Assembly: GCF_014841105.1 (NCBI RefSeq)
Contig: NZ_JACYWE010000007.1
Span: 89,481 to 153,480 of the forward strand
Source: Lolliginicoccus lacisalsi
Lineage (GTDB): Bacteria > Actinomycetota > Actinomycetes > Mycobacteriales > Mycobacteriaceae
Direction of reading: 5' to 3'
Length of the DNA stretch: 64,000 nucleotides
Translations under genes and position numbers: made by a program
Notes under the pieces: generated by a model
Databases searched by the model: none
What the model was told of the DNA's origin: nothing
What the model saw: only the letters and a program-made list of their open reading frames with translations
Shown here: in pieces, positions 20,138 to 28,100 of the stretch
How positions within the stretch are numbered: position 1 is the first letter of the stretch
Layout: each line of letters opens with the position of its first letter

Positions 20138-21079
20138 GCCCGGTCCGGAGTGCGCGCGCACGAACTCGATGAGCCGCGAGCTGACCATCTCTGGGGCCTC
20201 CTCGTGCGCGAAGTGCCCCACCCCGTACACGATGTGCAGCTCGCGGCTGGGCGCCCACGTCTTGTCCCGGTAGAGCGAGCCCGCGAGGATGAACGGGTCC
20301 GCGCCGCCATGGATCTGCAGCACGGGCAGCGAGAGGGCCGGGCGCATCGATCGGAAGAAGCGCCTCCCCTCGGAGCGGAACTGCGAGCGGAACGCCCACC
20401 GGTGGTATTCCAGGGCACAATGCGCGGCACCGGGGATCTGCACGGCCATGCGAGCATTGCGCGCGACCTCCGCGAAATCCTCGGACCGCACCCATGCCAC
20501 GCCGCCCCGCTGCCGCAGCATCTCCTCCACGTAGGCGCCATCGTCGCGCACGAGACGGCGCTCGGGCAGCCAGGGGACCTGGAAGGGCAGCAGCGCCCGT
20601 GTCAGCGCGATGCGCTGGCGGCTATCGCGCAATGCCGCGCGCTTCACCGACATCGGGTGGGGGGAGCCGATCACGGCGATGGCCCGCACCTGCCGGGGGT
20701 GCAGCGCGGCCGTGGCCCAGCACACTAGCCCGCCCTCCGCGTGCCCGACGATGATGGCGTCCTGCAGGCCCAGCGCGCGCACGAGCCCGGCCGTGTCCCC
20801 GGCGAGCGTCCAGCCGTCGTAGCCGCGCGGTGGCTTGTCGGTATCGCCGTAGCCGCGCAGATCCACCGCGATGGCCCGGATGCCGGCGTCCGCGAGCGCG
20901 CGCAACTGGTTGCGCCAGGTCCACCAGAACTCACCGAAACCGTGCAGCAGCAGCACCGTCGGCACATCGGGGCCGGTGGGCCCGGCCTCCGCCACATGGA
21001 ACCGGATGCCATTCGCATGCACGTCGCGGTGCGTCCAGGGGCCTTCCAGGCGCACGCGCGATGGATCGGGGGCAACCAT
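20099..21079 (-). CDS. ephE: Alpha/beta hydrolase of the EphE type, nucleophile replaced by Ala
   Basis: A 326-residue alpha/beta-hydrolase in the Rv3670 position. The oxyanion motif LLLHGFGEFWWTW (HGxG) and the cap region are typical of epoxide hydrolases. The nucleophile elbow reads VGHAEGG, with Ala where Asp or Ser is expected. The acid is probably in HGGADPF and the His in GVGHFAHEEAP. It may therefore be catalytically altered. The 3' end overlaps marP by 39 bp, and a DUF1469 gene lies 34 bp upstream on the same strand. Confidence 0.82.
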   Translation of the reverse strand: MVAPDPSRVRLEGPWTHRDVHANGIRFHVAEAGPTGPDVPTVLLLHGFGEFWWTWRNQLRALADAGIRAIAVDLRGYGDTDKPPRGYDGWTLAGDTAGLVRALGLQDAIIVGHAEGGLVCWATAALHPRQVRAIAVIGSPHPMSVKRAALRDSRQRIALTRALLPFQVPWLPERRLVRDDGAYVEEMLRQRGGVAWVRSEDFAEVARNARMAVQIPGAAHCALEYHRWAFRSQFRSEGRRFFRSMRPALSLPVLQIHGGADPFILAGSLYRDKTWAPSRELHIVYGVGHFAHEEAPEMVSSRLIEFVRAHSGPGSHAGSGAHGTER

Positions 21080-21113
21080 TCCGCGGCCTTCCCGCTATTC
21101 TCCGAGCTCCCCG

Positions 21114-21656
21114 CTATCGCGGGCTCGAGGAGGATCCAGGAAGCTCGGTTCGCTGGGCGTCGGTCAGCTCGCCGCGCGCGAACCGCTCCGCCGAGGGCAG
21201 CACCTCGCGCAAGCCCTTCACCGATTCGATGGTGTGCTCCGGCTTCTTGAGCTTGCGCACCTTCAGGTAGCCGATGAGGCCGCAGATCGCCGCGATGACC
21301 ACCATGATCAGGAAGACGATGCCCCAAGCGGCCCAGGTCCACAGCCAGAGCTCGAGCACATGGCCGAGGAAGAAGAAAAAGAAGAACAGGCTGAACAGCA
21401 GGATGACGCCGGCGACGACGAAGAAGACGCTGCCCTTCACGCCCTTCTTGACCTCGCCCACTACCTCGGACTTGGCGAGCTCCACCTCGGCGCGGAACAG
21501 CGTGGAGACCTGCGACGTCGCTTCCTTGACGAGCTCGCCGATCGAGACGGACTGGCCAGGGCGTCGCGCATCGGCGTCCGCGAGCGGGATCGACGCGACG
21601 GTACGTGGCACCCCGTCCCCCGTGTAACGCCCATTGCTGCGGTCGTTGAAGGTCAC
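21114..21656 (-). CDS. Phage-holin-superfamily (DUF1469) membrane protein
   Basis: A 180-residue protein. The conserved DUF1469 segment is SIGELVKEATSQVSTLFRAEVELAKSEV. Two transmembrane helices follow, one notably Phe-rich (SLFFFFFFLGHV), then a basic turn and a charged tail. GTG 21656 is preferred over 21662 because GGAGG is then 7 nt upstream. It is probably co-transcribed with ephE, as Rv3669-Rv3670 would be. No direct evidence of holin function exists; the family name is historical. Confidence 0.85.
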   Translation of the reverse strand: MTFNDRSNGRYTGDGVPRTVASIPLADADARRPGQSVSIGELVKEATSQVSTLFRAEVELAKSEVVGEVKKGVKGSVFFVVAGVILLFSLFFFFFFLGHVLELWLWTWAAWGIVFLIMVVIAAICGLIGYLKVRKLKKPEHTIESVKGLREVLPSAERFARGELTDAQRTELPGSSSSPR

Positions 21657-21803
21657 GTGCACTCCTCCACTTGGGTTGTGGCGTCTACTCGCTCGACGAT
21701 CGAAAGGCGGTCTGCCGCCTATGTTGCCACGTCTCGGGCCATCCGTACCGGATTAGGTGCGCATTGCGGCCCAACTTCCGCGCGATCATCGGTCAAACAC
21801 GAC

Positions 21804-21837
21804 GGGGCGGGCAGGCCATCGCGGCCGTGCCCGCCCC
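21804..21837 (-). terminator. GC-rich hairpin after acs
   Basis: GGGGCGGGCAGGCC pairs with GGCCGTGCCCGCCCC with one bulged base. It lies 21 bp beyond the acs stop. There is no T-tract. Confidence 0.6.
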
Positions 21838-21857
21838 TGGTCGCGCTGGGTGACGCG

Positions 21858-23807
21858 CTACTTCTGGCGCAGCGATTCCACGACCGCCGGATCGACCAGC
21901 GTCGAGGTATCGCCGAGCTCCCGGCCCTCGGCAACGTCGCGCAGCAGGCGGCGCATGATCTTGCCACTGCGGGTCTTCGGGAGCTCCGGGACGACATAGA
22001 TATCGCGCGGCTTCGCGATCGCGCCGATGTCCTTGGCCACCGCCGCCCGCATGTCCGCCACCAGCTCGTCGCCGGTGTTCTCCACGCCCTGGCGCAGGAT
22101 CACGAACGCCACGATGGCCTGGCCCGTCGTCTCGTCCGACGCGCCGATCACCGCTGCCTCCGCGACCGCCTCATGCCCGACGAGCGCCGACTCGACCTCG
22201 GCGGTGGAGATGCGGTGGCCGGAGATGTTCATGACGTCATCGACGCGGCCCAGCACCCAGATGGCGCCATCCTCGTCAAACTTCGCGCCATCGCCGGCGA
22301 AGTAGTACCCCTGCTCGGCGAACCGCGACCAGTAGGTGTCCTTGAAGCGCTGCATATCGCCCCAGATGCCACGCAGCATCGACGGCCATGGCTTGTCCAC
22401 CGCGAGGTAGCCATTGGCTTCGGTGGCGCCACGCTCCACCGTGCGCGCCTCGTCGTCGACGATCTGCACCGAGATGCCCGGCAGTGGCGCCATCGCCGAG
22501 CCCGGCTTGCACTCCGTCACGCCCGGCAGCGGCGAGATCATGATCGCGCCCGTCTCCGTCTGCCACCACGTATCCACGATCGGGCAGCGGCCATGCCCGA
22601 ACACCTCGTGGTACCAGCGCCACGCCTCCGGGTTGATCGGCTCGCCGACCGTGCCGAGCAGCCGCAGCGTCGAGAGATTGTGCGCGTCGGGGATCTCCCG
22701 GCCCCACTTCATGAACGTGCGGATCAGCGTCGGCGCCGTGTAGTAGATCGTGACGCCGTACTTCTCGATGACCTCGAAGTGGCGATGCTCGTTCGGCGAG
22801 TTCGGCGTGCCCTCGTACACCACCTGCGTCGCGCGGTTCGACAACGGGCCGTACACGATGTAGCTGTGCCCGGTCACCCAGCCGATATCGGCGGTGCACC
22901 AGTACACGTCCTTGCCGGGCTTGTGGTCGAAGACGACGTCATGCGTGTAGGACGCCTGGGTGAGGTAGCCGCCCGAGGTGTGCACGATGCCCTTCGGCTT
23001 GCCCGTTGTGCCCGAGGTGTAGAGCAGGAACAGCGGATGCTCGGCATCGAAGGCCTGGGCCTCATGCTGGTCCGAGGCCTGCTCCACCGTCTCGTGCCAC
23101 CACACGTCGCGGCCGTCCTGCCACGGCGTGTCCTGCCCGGTGCGGCGGACCACCAGCACATGCTCCACCGACGGCGCGGGGGTGTCGCCACCGATCGCGT
23201 CATCGACCGCGGCCTTGAGCGGGGCGGGCTTGCCGCGACGGAACTGCCCATCGGTGGTGATCACCAGCTTGGCGGCGGCATCATCGATCCGGGAGCGCAG
23301 CGCGCTCGACGAGAACCCGGCGAACACCACCGAGTGCGTCAGGCCCAGTCGGGCGCAGGCAAGCATCGCCACGATCGCCTCGGGGATCATCGGCATGTAG
23401 ATCGCCACCCGATCACCGGGCTGCATTCCCAGCTCGGTGAGGTAATTGGCGGCCTTCGATACCTCCGCGAGCAGGTCGCTGTAGGTCAGCGCGCGCGAAT
23501 CCCCGGGCTCGCCCTCCCACTGGATGGCGACCTGATCGCCGTGCCCGGACTCGACATGCCGGTCCACGCAGTTGTAGGCGACATTCAGCTTTCCGTCGGC
23601 GAACCACTTGGCCACCGGCGCCTCCGACCAGTCCAGCACCTCGCTGAACGGCGTGTGCCAGTGCAGGCGCCGGGCCTGCTTCGCCCAGAACGCATCCCGG
23701 TCCTCCTCGGCCTCCTGGTAGAGGCTTGCCTGCGCGTTGGCCTGCGCCGCGAACTCCGCGCTCGGTGCGTAGACGGATAGGGCCCGCTCGGTCAGGTCTG
23801 TCGACAT
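21858..23807 (-). CDS. acs: Acetyl-CoA synthetase
   Basis: A 649-residue AMP-forming enzyme that activates acetate to acetyl-CoA. Seen are LLYTSGTTGKPKGIVHTSGG (ATP-binding P-loop), DTWWQTETG, GHRISTAEVESALVGH (hinge) and KTRSGKIMRRLLRDVA, whose final Lys is the site of reversible acetylation in this family. ATG 23807 is the start. The upstream 178 bp hold a 15-bp palindrome, a perfect CRP site and a near-perfect CRP site, so cAMP-dependent control is likely. Confidence 0.96.
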   Translation of the reverse strand: MSTDLTERALSVYAPSAEFAAQANAQASLYQEAEEDRDAFWAKQARRLHWHTPFSEVLDWSEAPVAKWFADGKLNVAYNCVDRHVESGHGDQVAIQWEGEPGDSRALTYSDLLAEVSKAANYLTELGMQPGDRVAIYMPMIPEAIVAMLACARLGLTHSVVFAGFSSSALRSRIDDAAAKLVITTDGQFRRGKPAPLKAAVDDAIGGDTPAPSVEHVLVVRRTGQDTPWQDGRDVWWHETVEQASDQHEAQAFDAEHPLFLLYTSGTTGKPKGIVHTSGGYLTQASYTHDVVFDHKPGKDVYWCTADIGWVTGHSYIVYGPLSNRATQVVYEGTPNSPNEHRHFEVIEKYGVTIYYTAPTLIRTFMKWGREIPDAHNLSTLRLLGTVGEPINPEAWRWYHEVFGHGRCPIVDTWWQTETGAIMISPLPGVTECKPGSAMAPLPGISVQIVDDEARTVERGATEANGYLAVDKPWPSMLRGIWGDMQRFKDTYWSRFAEQGYYFAGDGAKFDEDGAIWVLGRVDDVMNISGHRISTAEVESALVGHEAVAEAAVIGASDETTGQAIVAFVILRQGVENTGDELVADMRAAVAKDIGAIAKPRDIYVVPELPKTRSGKIMRRLLRDVAEGRELGDTSTLVDPAVVESLRQK

Positions 23808-23840
23808 TGCGTGCTACTCCTCGTTCGGCTCCTCGATTGG

Positions 23841-23855
23841 CGGACACGGTGTCCG
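23841..23855. promoter_or_regulatory. Palindrome close to the acs start
   Basis: CGGACAC-G-GTGTCCG is a perfect palindrome about 34-48 bp upstream of the acs ATG, downstream of the CRP sites relative to transcription. It is a probable operator, owner unknown. Confidence 0.45.
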
Positions 23856-23878
23856 GCTCAACCCTGTGGGACTCTTCC

Positions 23879-23894
23879 TGTGAGGGTAGTCACA
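23879..23894. promoter_or_regulatory. Perfect CRP site upstream of acs
   Basis: TGTGAGGGTAGTCACA is an exact TGTGA-N6-TCACA. Its centre is 79 bp upstream of the acs start codon, a distance compatible with activation. Confidence 0.75.
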
Positions 23895-23922
23895 TCTCGC
23901 CGGGGCGCGCATGACCCTTGCC

Positions 23923-23938
23923 TGTGTGTGGGATCACA
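23923..23938. promoter_or_regulatory. Second CRP site upstream of acs
   Basis: TGTGTGTGGGATCACA matches the CRP consensus with one change. Its centre is 44 bp from that of the perfect site, about four helical turns. Confidence 0.6.
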
Positions 23939-23985
23939 CCAGCGACGAGCGGTCGGAAACCAGCGGCCGGCGGCGCTCGGACCGG

Positions 23986-25371
23986 TCACTCGCCGGGCAC
24001 CAGCCTGATGGCCGGCCCCCGCAGCAGCGGCGCCCCGATCAAGGTCGTCCAGCCGGGTACATCGACCGGATCGATGCCCGCCGCGAGCCCGTAGAGGGCC
24101 CGCCGCGCCTCGCCCTCCGCCTCGGAGCCCGGCACGGCGGCCACCTCGGCTGCCAGGGCCAGCGGATCCGGCAGCTCCGCGAGGTCCTGCTGGCCAGGAT
24201 TGCGCGACGGGACCGCGTAGGCCCCCGTGTTCGGCGCGCCACCGGGGTACTGGGGAAAGCGTCCCGCGGCAGGGTCCACCGGTTCGTAGCAGATGGGGCC
24301 GCGCTCATCGAAGAACCGCGCCTCGTCCTGGTTCGGCACGTAGTTGCCACGCGGATTCGCGAGCTCGATCGTCAGGTTGAGCCCGGGCATGCCCTTTCCC
24401 TTGCCGAACGCGACCTCGAGCCTGTCGCGAAGGCCGGCGAAGTAGGCGAGGGAGCAGCCGAACGCGGGGGAGTAGCGGGCCAGGATCTCGAGCGTCTCGC
24501 GAGAATCAGCAGTGATGGCGATGATCCGATCCTGGTTCTCCTCGAGGATCGCGGCCGAATCCCTGCCCGCGCCGATCAGCGCCTGGTGCATGGCAGCGAG
24601 GTCGTCGCGCCGCTCCACGATCGTCCTGGTGGTCCCGCGGAGCTCATCGAGCGCGACAACAAGCTCCGGCAGCACATCGGAGTACGTTTCCGCGAGCTCC
24701 GCGATGTCGCCGAGCTGCTGCTCGAGAGCAGGAGCCTCCGAGTTGACGGAAGCGGCCATCCGGGAGAAGCGATCCATCATCTCGCCGATACGTTCCCCGC
24801 GGCCCGCCATGGCGGCATTGATCGACCCGAGGGTAGTGGCGAGCTCCGCGGGCGGCACCGCCTCGAGCAACTCGTAGAACACGTCGTACATCCGGGATGC
24901 GTCCACGGCGCTGCCGCTCGCGTCCTCTTCGATCACGTCGCCCGGCCGTATGGGCCGGGACCGGATGCCCGTGTCGACGAGCTGGACATAGCGCTCCCCG
25001 AACAAGGTCTTGGGCACGATGCGCGCTGTCGCGGTGGATGGAACCAGGTGCGCGGAGCTGCCGTCGATGGCAAGGGACACCTCGACCTCGAAGCCCGGGC
25101 GCAGGCGAAGTCCCGTGACCTCCCCAACGAGCGCGCCACCGAGCTTCACATCCGAGCCCGCCGAAAGGGCATTGCCGACGGTCCCGACGAGCAGCGTCAC
25201 CGCGACGCGCTCGGTGAAGGCATTGCGGTAGATCAACATCGTGGTGGCTATGAAGCTGGCGATCATGACGATGAGGACGACGCCCAGGCCCACGTGGCGC
25301 CAGGACCCAGTGAACTCGTCGTCGTGGTCCGGGTTCTGGGGCCGCTCCTGCGGCGCTGGGTGATCGCTCAT
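23986..25371 (-). CDS. Stand-alone MCE-family substrate-binding protein
   Basis: A 461-residue protein. A cytoplasmic N-terminus is followed by one transmembrane helix (VGLGVVLIVMIASFIATTML, about 28-47). The MCE domain includes GSDVKLGGALVGEVTGLRL and PKTLFGERYVQL, the MlaD/MCE core. A long helical region (MMDRFSRMAASVNSEAPALEQ...) follows, then a Pro-rich C-terminus as in actinobacterial Mce proteins. No YrbE permease, ATPase or other MCE gene is adjacent. GGGAAG precedes ATG 25371. A KstR-like operator lies about 80 bp upstream. It would bind a lipid or steroid in the cell envelope. Confidence 0.88.
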   Translation of the reverse strand: MSDHPAPQERPQNPDHDDEFTGSWRHVGLGVVLIVMIASFIATTMLIYRNAFTERVAVTLLVGTVGNALSAGSDVKLGGALVGEVTGLRLRPGFEVEVSLAIDGSSAHLVPSTATARIVPKTLFGERYVQLVDTGIRSRPIRPGDVIEEDASGSAVDASRMYDVFYELLEAVPPAELATTLGSINAAMAGRGERIGEMMDRFSRMAASVNSEAPALEQQLGDIAELAETYSDVLPELVVALDELRGTTRTIVERRDDLAAMHQALIGAGRDSAAILEENQDRIIAITADSRETLEILARYSPAFGCSLAYFAGLRDRLEVAFGKGKGMPGLNLTIELANPRGNYVPNQDEARFFDERGPICYEPVDPAAGRFPQYPGGAPNTGAYAVPSRNPGQQDLAELPDPLALAAEVAAVPGSEAEGEARRALYGLAAGIDPVDVPGWTTLIGAPLLRGPAIRLVPGE

Positions 25372-25450
25372 CGCTTCCCGTGCGGCCTCTCGCTGTTCAG
25401 GCTGAGCCGCCGCGGCATTAGCGCGTCACGATGACCCATTAACTTGTGCG

Positions 25451-25464
25451 TGTAACACGTTGCG
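25451..25464. promoter_or_regulatory. KstR-like operator upstream of the MCE gene
   Basis: TGTAACACGTTGCG matches the published mycobacterial KstR pattern TnnAACnnGTTnnA at every fixed base except the last (G for A). It overlaps the palindrome CGTGT-A-ACACG (25449-25459) and is 80 bp upstream of the MCE start. Confidence 0.4.
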
Positions 25465-25574
25465 GCACAGGAAGTTCCAGGCCAAGCTCAACCTGCGATA
25501 AGTGAGCAAGCGCTCCCTACCAGCGACGATATGGCGAGCAGCACAGCAACGATGCCCGCTGGCGGCGATCACAC

Positions 25575-25635
25575 GGCGCGGGTGGTGCGGGCGGCGCGAC
25601 TGGCGCGGGTGGTGCGGGCGGCGTGGCTGGCGCGG
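25575..25635. repeat. 27-bp tandem repeat (2.3 copies)
   Basis: A 27-bp unit beginning GGCGCGGGTGGTGCGGGCGG is repeated at 25575-25601 and 25602-25628 with three changes, then partially. It lies in the 460-bp gap between the MCE and Fic-like genes, where no convincing gene was found. Confidence 0.8.
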
Positions 25636-25831
25636 TTGCCCCGGAAGTGTTACCGAATGCACCCTTCGCAGCGCCGATGCAGGTGCAAAACCGCACACAA
25701 GTGCCGCAAGGCCGCGCGATCGCGAGGCAGTCGGCTACCGACCGCGGCGCCAGCTATCTGCGCGTGCGAGAAGGGCGCCGCGATCGAGGTCGCTTCAGGC
25801 AAGCCCGGTTGTAGCGGTAGCGTCATGATGC

Positions 25832-26590
25832 GTGACCGAATTTGCTGACCCCTTAGCGCCGATCCTCGAGATGCCTGGAATTAGTGACGCCGCGGAACGA
25901 GCACGGTCCGCGCTCGGCGAGGCGCACCGCCATGCCGCGAATCGTCGCGAGTGGGCAAAGAGCGCCACCGAGGCATCGGTCCGCGCCACCCGCGCATCCT
26001 CCGCGCTCGATGGAGGACGGACCGAGCTCGACCCCTCCGGCGCGATCGACGATCCCACGCTGTCCGGCGCGATGCGCGTGGCGCAAGCACTCGATGGGGA
26101 AGCGCTCACGAACCTGTCGGGAACCTGGAAGCGCGCGCCCCTGCAAGTCCTGGCCAGGCTGCACATGCTCGCGGCGGCCGATCTTGTCGATGATAGTGAT
26201 CGGCTCGGGCGGCCTCGGCCCGAGCCGGGCGTGGGGGAGAGGCTCGAGCTCCTCGCGCATCTCGTTACCGGGGGGACGCGCGCACCCGCGCCGGTGATCG
26301 CGGCGGTGGTGCACGGGGATCTCCTCGCGCTGCGTCCGTTCGGCACCGCCGATGGCATCGTCGCGCGCGCGGCATCCCGGCTCATCGCAGTCACCTCGGG
26401 CCTCGATCCGCACAACCTGGGTGTCCCGGAAGCCAGTTGGTTGCAGCGGGCCTCCGCGTATCGCAGCGCTGCAGCAGGCTTCGCGGCGGGCACCGAGCAG
26501 GGCGTGGGCAACTGGGTGATCCTGTGCTGCGGCGCGATGGAGGCTGGCGGGCGGGAGGCCGTGGCCATCGCCGATGCTGCGCAGGCCTAG
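25832..26590 (+). CDS. Degenerate Fic-domain protein (Rv3662c-like)
   Basis: A 252-residue protein. Near residues 169-176 is RPFGTADGIVARA, aligning with the Fic motif HPFxxGNGRxxR but with Arg for the catalytic His, A-D for G-N, and I for the glycine-arginine step. Upstream, SSALDGGRTEL resembles the inhibitory helix motif SSxIEGN with E to D and N to G. This looks like an inactive Fic fold (no AMP transfer). GTG 25832 is the start. It is convergent with the Ms1-like RNA and the HAD phosphatase, the same context as Rv3662c-Rv3661. Confidence 0.72.
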   Translation: MTEFADPLAPILEMPGISDAAERARSALGEAHRHAANRREWAKSATEASVRATRASSALDGGRTELDPSGAIDDPTLSGAMRVAQALDGEALTNLSGTWKRAPLQVLARLHMLAAADLVDDSDRLGRPRPEPGVGERLELLAHLVTGGTRAPAPVIAAVVHGDLLALRPFGTADGIVARAASRLIAVTSGLDPHNLGVPEASWLQRASAYRSAAAGFAAGTEQGVGNWVILCCGAMEAGGREAVAIADAAQA

Positions 26591-26667
26591 CAGGGAATGC
26601 GCCGAGAATGATCATGAATGAGACGCGATCATGAATAATCGCGACGCATTGTGGAGAATCCGGACAT

Positions 26668-26703
26668 TAAAAAGCGGGCGGTGAAACCCAATTCACCGCC
26701 CGC
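26668..26703 (-). terminator. Intrinsic terminator of the Ms1-like RNA
   Basis: On the minus strand GCGGGCGGTGA, an 8-nt loop and TCACCGCCCGC form a perfect 11-bp stem, followed directly by TTTTTAA. It is the best canonical terminator in the window. Confidence 0.92.
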
Positions 26704-26960
26704 GTAGCACTGAGTCCCAGGTTACCATGCGTGCTTATGTGGGTTGTGTGGGAAGGCCTCGGCGACAGCGCCACCTGAAATTGCTTCCCCTTCCCACAAG
26801 GGGAGAGCCAGTCCGGTATTGGTGACGTTTCGCAGGCCCACAACACTTCTGCCCTTACGCGGCGTGCTCCGCGTGGGTGCCTGGTGCTCGTGCCCAGGAG
26901 CTTTGACCGGGGGAGTCGAGATCTTCTCTTCCGATTCGGCCCTGTCCTGTCGTGCTCCCT
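26668..26960 (-). ncRNA. Ms1/MTS2823-like RNA (RNA polymerase-binding small RNA)
   Basis: The 441 bp between the Fic-like gene and the SerB-like HAD gene hold no protein gene but carry a complete minus-strand RNA unit. There is a promoter (TTGCAG, 17 nt, TACAAA), a start near 26960 and a textbook intrinsic terminator 290 nt on. In M. tuberculosis the abundant RNA MTS2823 (Ms1 in M. smegmatis, about 300 nt, binds core RNA polymerase) lies between Rv3661 and Rv3662c, the same neighbours. Position, length and strand relative to the HAD gene agree. The match rests on synteny and signals, not on an alignment. Confidence 0.75.
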
Positions 26961-26967
26961 TACCTAT

Positions 26968-26996
26968 TTTGTACTCCTGACCTGCATCCGCTGCAA
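26968..26996 (-). promoter_or_regulatory. Housekeeping-type promoter of the Ms1-like RNA
   Basis: The -35 TTGCAG (26991-26996) and -10 TACAAA (26968-26973) are separated by exactly 17 nt. The predicted start is about 26960. The sequence is AT-rich against its surroundings, fitting a strong stable-RNA promoter. Confidence 0.7.
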
Positions 26997-27031
26997 GGGG
27001 TTCGGTCGAATTGGAGCGAGTCCAGAAACTG

Positions 27032-27853
27032 CTAGCGGATTCGCCGCAAGAAGCTGAGCGCCACAGCGCCCGCAGCGACCGCTGCCCCGAGCCCGACCGC
27101 GGCCGTTGTCGCGAGCGTCCGAGTGGACGGTGCCGGCAGGTGCTCCCGCAGCGAAATCGAGTCCGAGAAAGTGAGGATCGGCCAGCCCTCCGAAGCCGCT
27201 TTTCGTCGCAATTGGCGATCAGGATTGACTGCCGTGGGGTGCCCAACAAGATCAAGCATCGGCAAGTCCGAGACCGAGTCCGAGTAGGCGTAGCACTGCT
27301 CGAGGCTGTATCCATTTTTCGCAGCCAGGCGGAAGATCGCGTCGGACTTTGCCTCGCCGTGGCAATAGAAAGAATACTCTCCCGTGTACTTGCCATCCTC
27401 CGTGGCCATCTCGCTGGCAATGATCGCATCGGCGCCCAGAGCATCGGCGATGGGCGCGACGACCTCGCGGCCCGACGCGGAGACGACCACCACTGCGTGC
27501 CCTCGCGATCGGTGGTCCTCCATGAGCGCTGCCGCCTCGGCGAACACGAAGGGTGTCACGACATCGCGCAGCGTCTCTTCGACGATCGCCTCCACCTGCT
27601 CGATCTCCCACCCCGCGCACATCGAGGCGATATGGGTGCGCAAGCGCTCGGTCTGCTCATGATCGGCGCCCGGCAGCAGCGCGAGGAACTGCGCATAGCT
27701 GCTCTTGAGCACCGCCCGCCGATTGATCAGCCCGGTCTCCGCGAATGGCTTGCTGAATGCCAATGTCGATGATCGCGCGATGATGGATTTGTCCAGGTCG
27801 AAGAAGGCAGCAGGGGAACCCTGGTGTGCGATGCCAGCATGAGGGTCAGTCAC
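27032..27853 (-). CDS. SerB-like HAD-IB phosphatase with C-terminal membrane helix (Rv3661-like)
   Basis: A 273-residue HAD-superfamily hydrolase. Motif I is FFDLDKSI (DxDxS), motif II VVSASGREVV, motif III a Lys in HGEAKSDAI, and motif IV YSDSVSDLPML. A C-terminal hydrophobic helix (TTAAVGLGAAVAAGAVALSFL) ends in RRIR, suggesting membrane attachment. Substrates in this group include phosphoserine and lysophosphatidic or other phosphoesters; none can be chosen. GTG 27853 is the start. It lies directly upstream of the Ms1-like RNA on the same strand. Confidence 0.88.
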   Translation of the reverse strand: MTDPHAGIAHQGSPAAFFDLDKSIIARSSTLAFSKPFAETGLINRRAVLKSSYAQFLALLPGADHEQTERLRTHIASMCAGWEIEQVEAIVEETLRDVVTPFVFAEAAALMEDHRSRGHAVVVVSASGREVVAPIADALGADAIIASEMATEDGKYTGEYSFYCHGEAKSDAIFRLAAKNGYSLEQCYAYSDSVSDLPMLDLVGHPTAVNPDRQLRRKAASEGWPILTFSDSISLREHLPAPSTRTLATTAAVGLGAAVAAGAVALSFLRRIR

Positions 27854-28006
27854 ACGCCCAGGATAGTGGCACTAGCCACAGTTCGCCGCTGTCCGCGCTG
27901 CTCGTTCGGCATTGATCCCCCTGTGGCCTGGTTGTAGACTAAGATTTGTCCAAGATTTGGTGCTTGATTGCGGAAACACTTGAGCGATCGTGTGTACTAT
28001 GAAGGC

Positions 28007-28100
28007 ACTCGGACATGATCCGGGTGAGTTCAGCCCGACCCCCCGGGGCTGAACTCCGACGACCCCCGCCCCCTCCCCCCCCTGGCGGGGGTCGTCCTCT
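28007..28100 (+). ncRNA. 6C RNA (two C-loop hairpins)
   Basis: Two perfect hairpins lie side by side. The first is GAGTTCAGCCC/GGGCTGAACTC (28026-28056) with a loop of six consecutive C. The second is GACGACCCCCGCC/GGCGGGGGTCGTC (28058-28096) with a C-rich loop. This is the defining structure of the actinobacterial 6C RNA family (B11 in M. tuberculosis, between Rv3660c and Rv3661, the same neighbours). A -10 hexamer TACTAT (27995-28000) puts the start near 28007. The 3' end at about 28100 is estimated. 6C/B11 overexpression affects growth and envelope genes in mycobacteria. Confidence 0.85.

Noticed and set aside
21114-21656. Prophage holin
   Set aside because: DUF1469 proteins are named for weak holin similarity. 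The gene sits in a conserved chromosomal block with no other phage gene.
25426-25698. Protein with RRPHHPR repeats on the minus strand
   Set aside because: The repeats come from the 27-bp DNA tandem repeat. No start context or homology; treated as non-coding.
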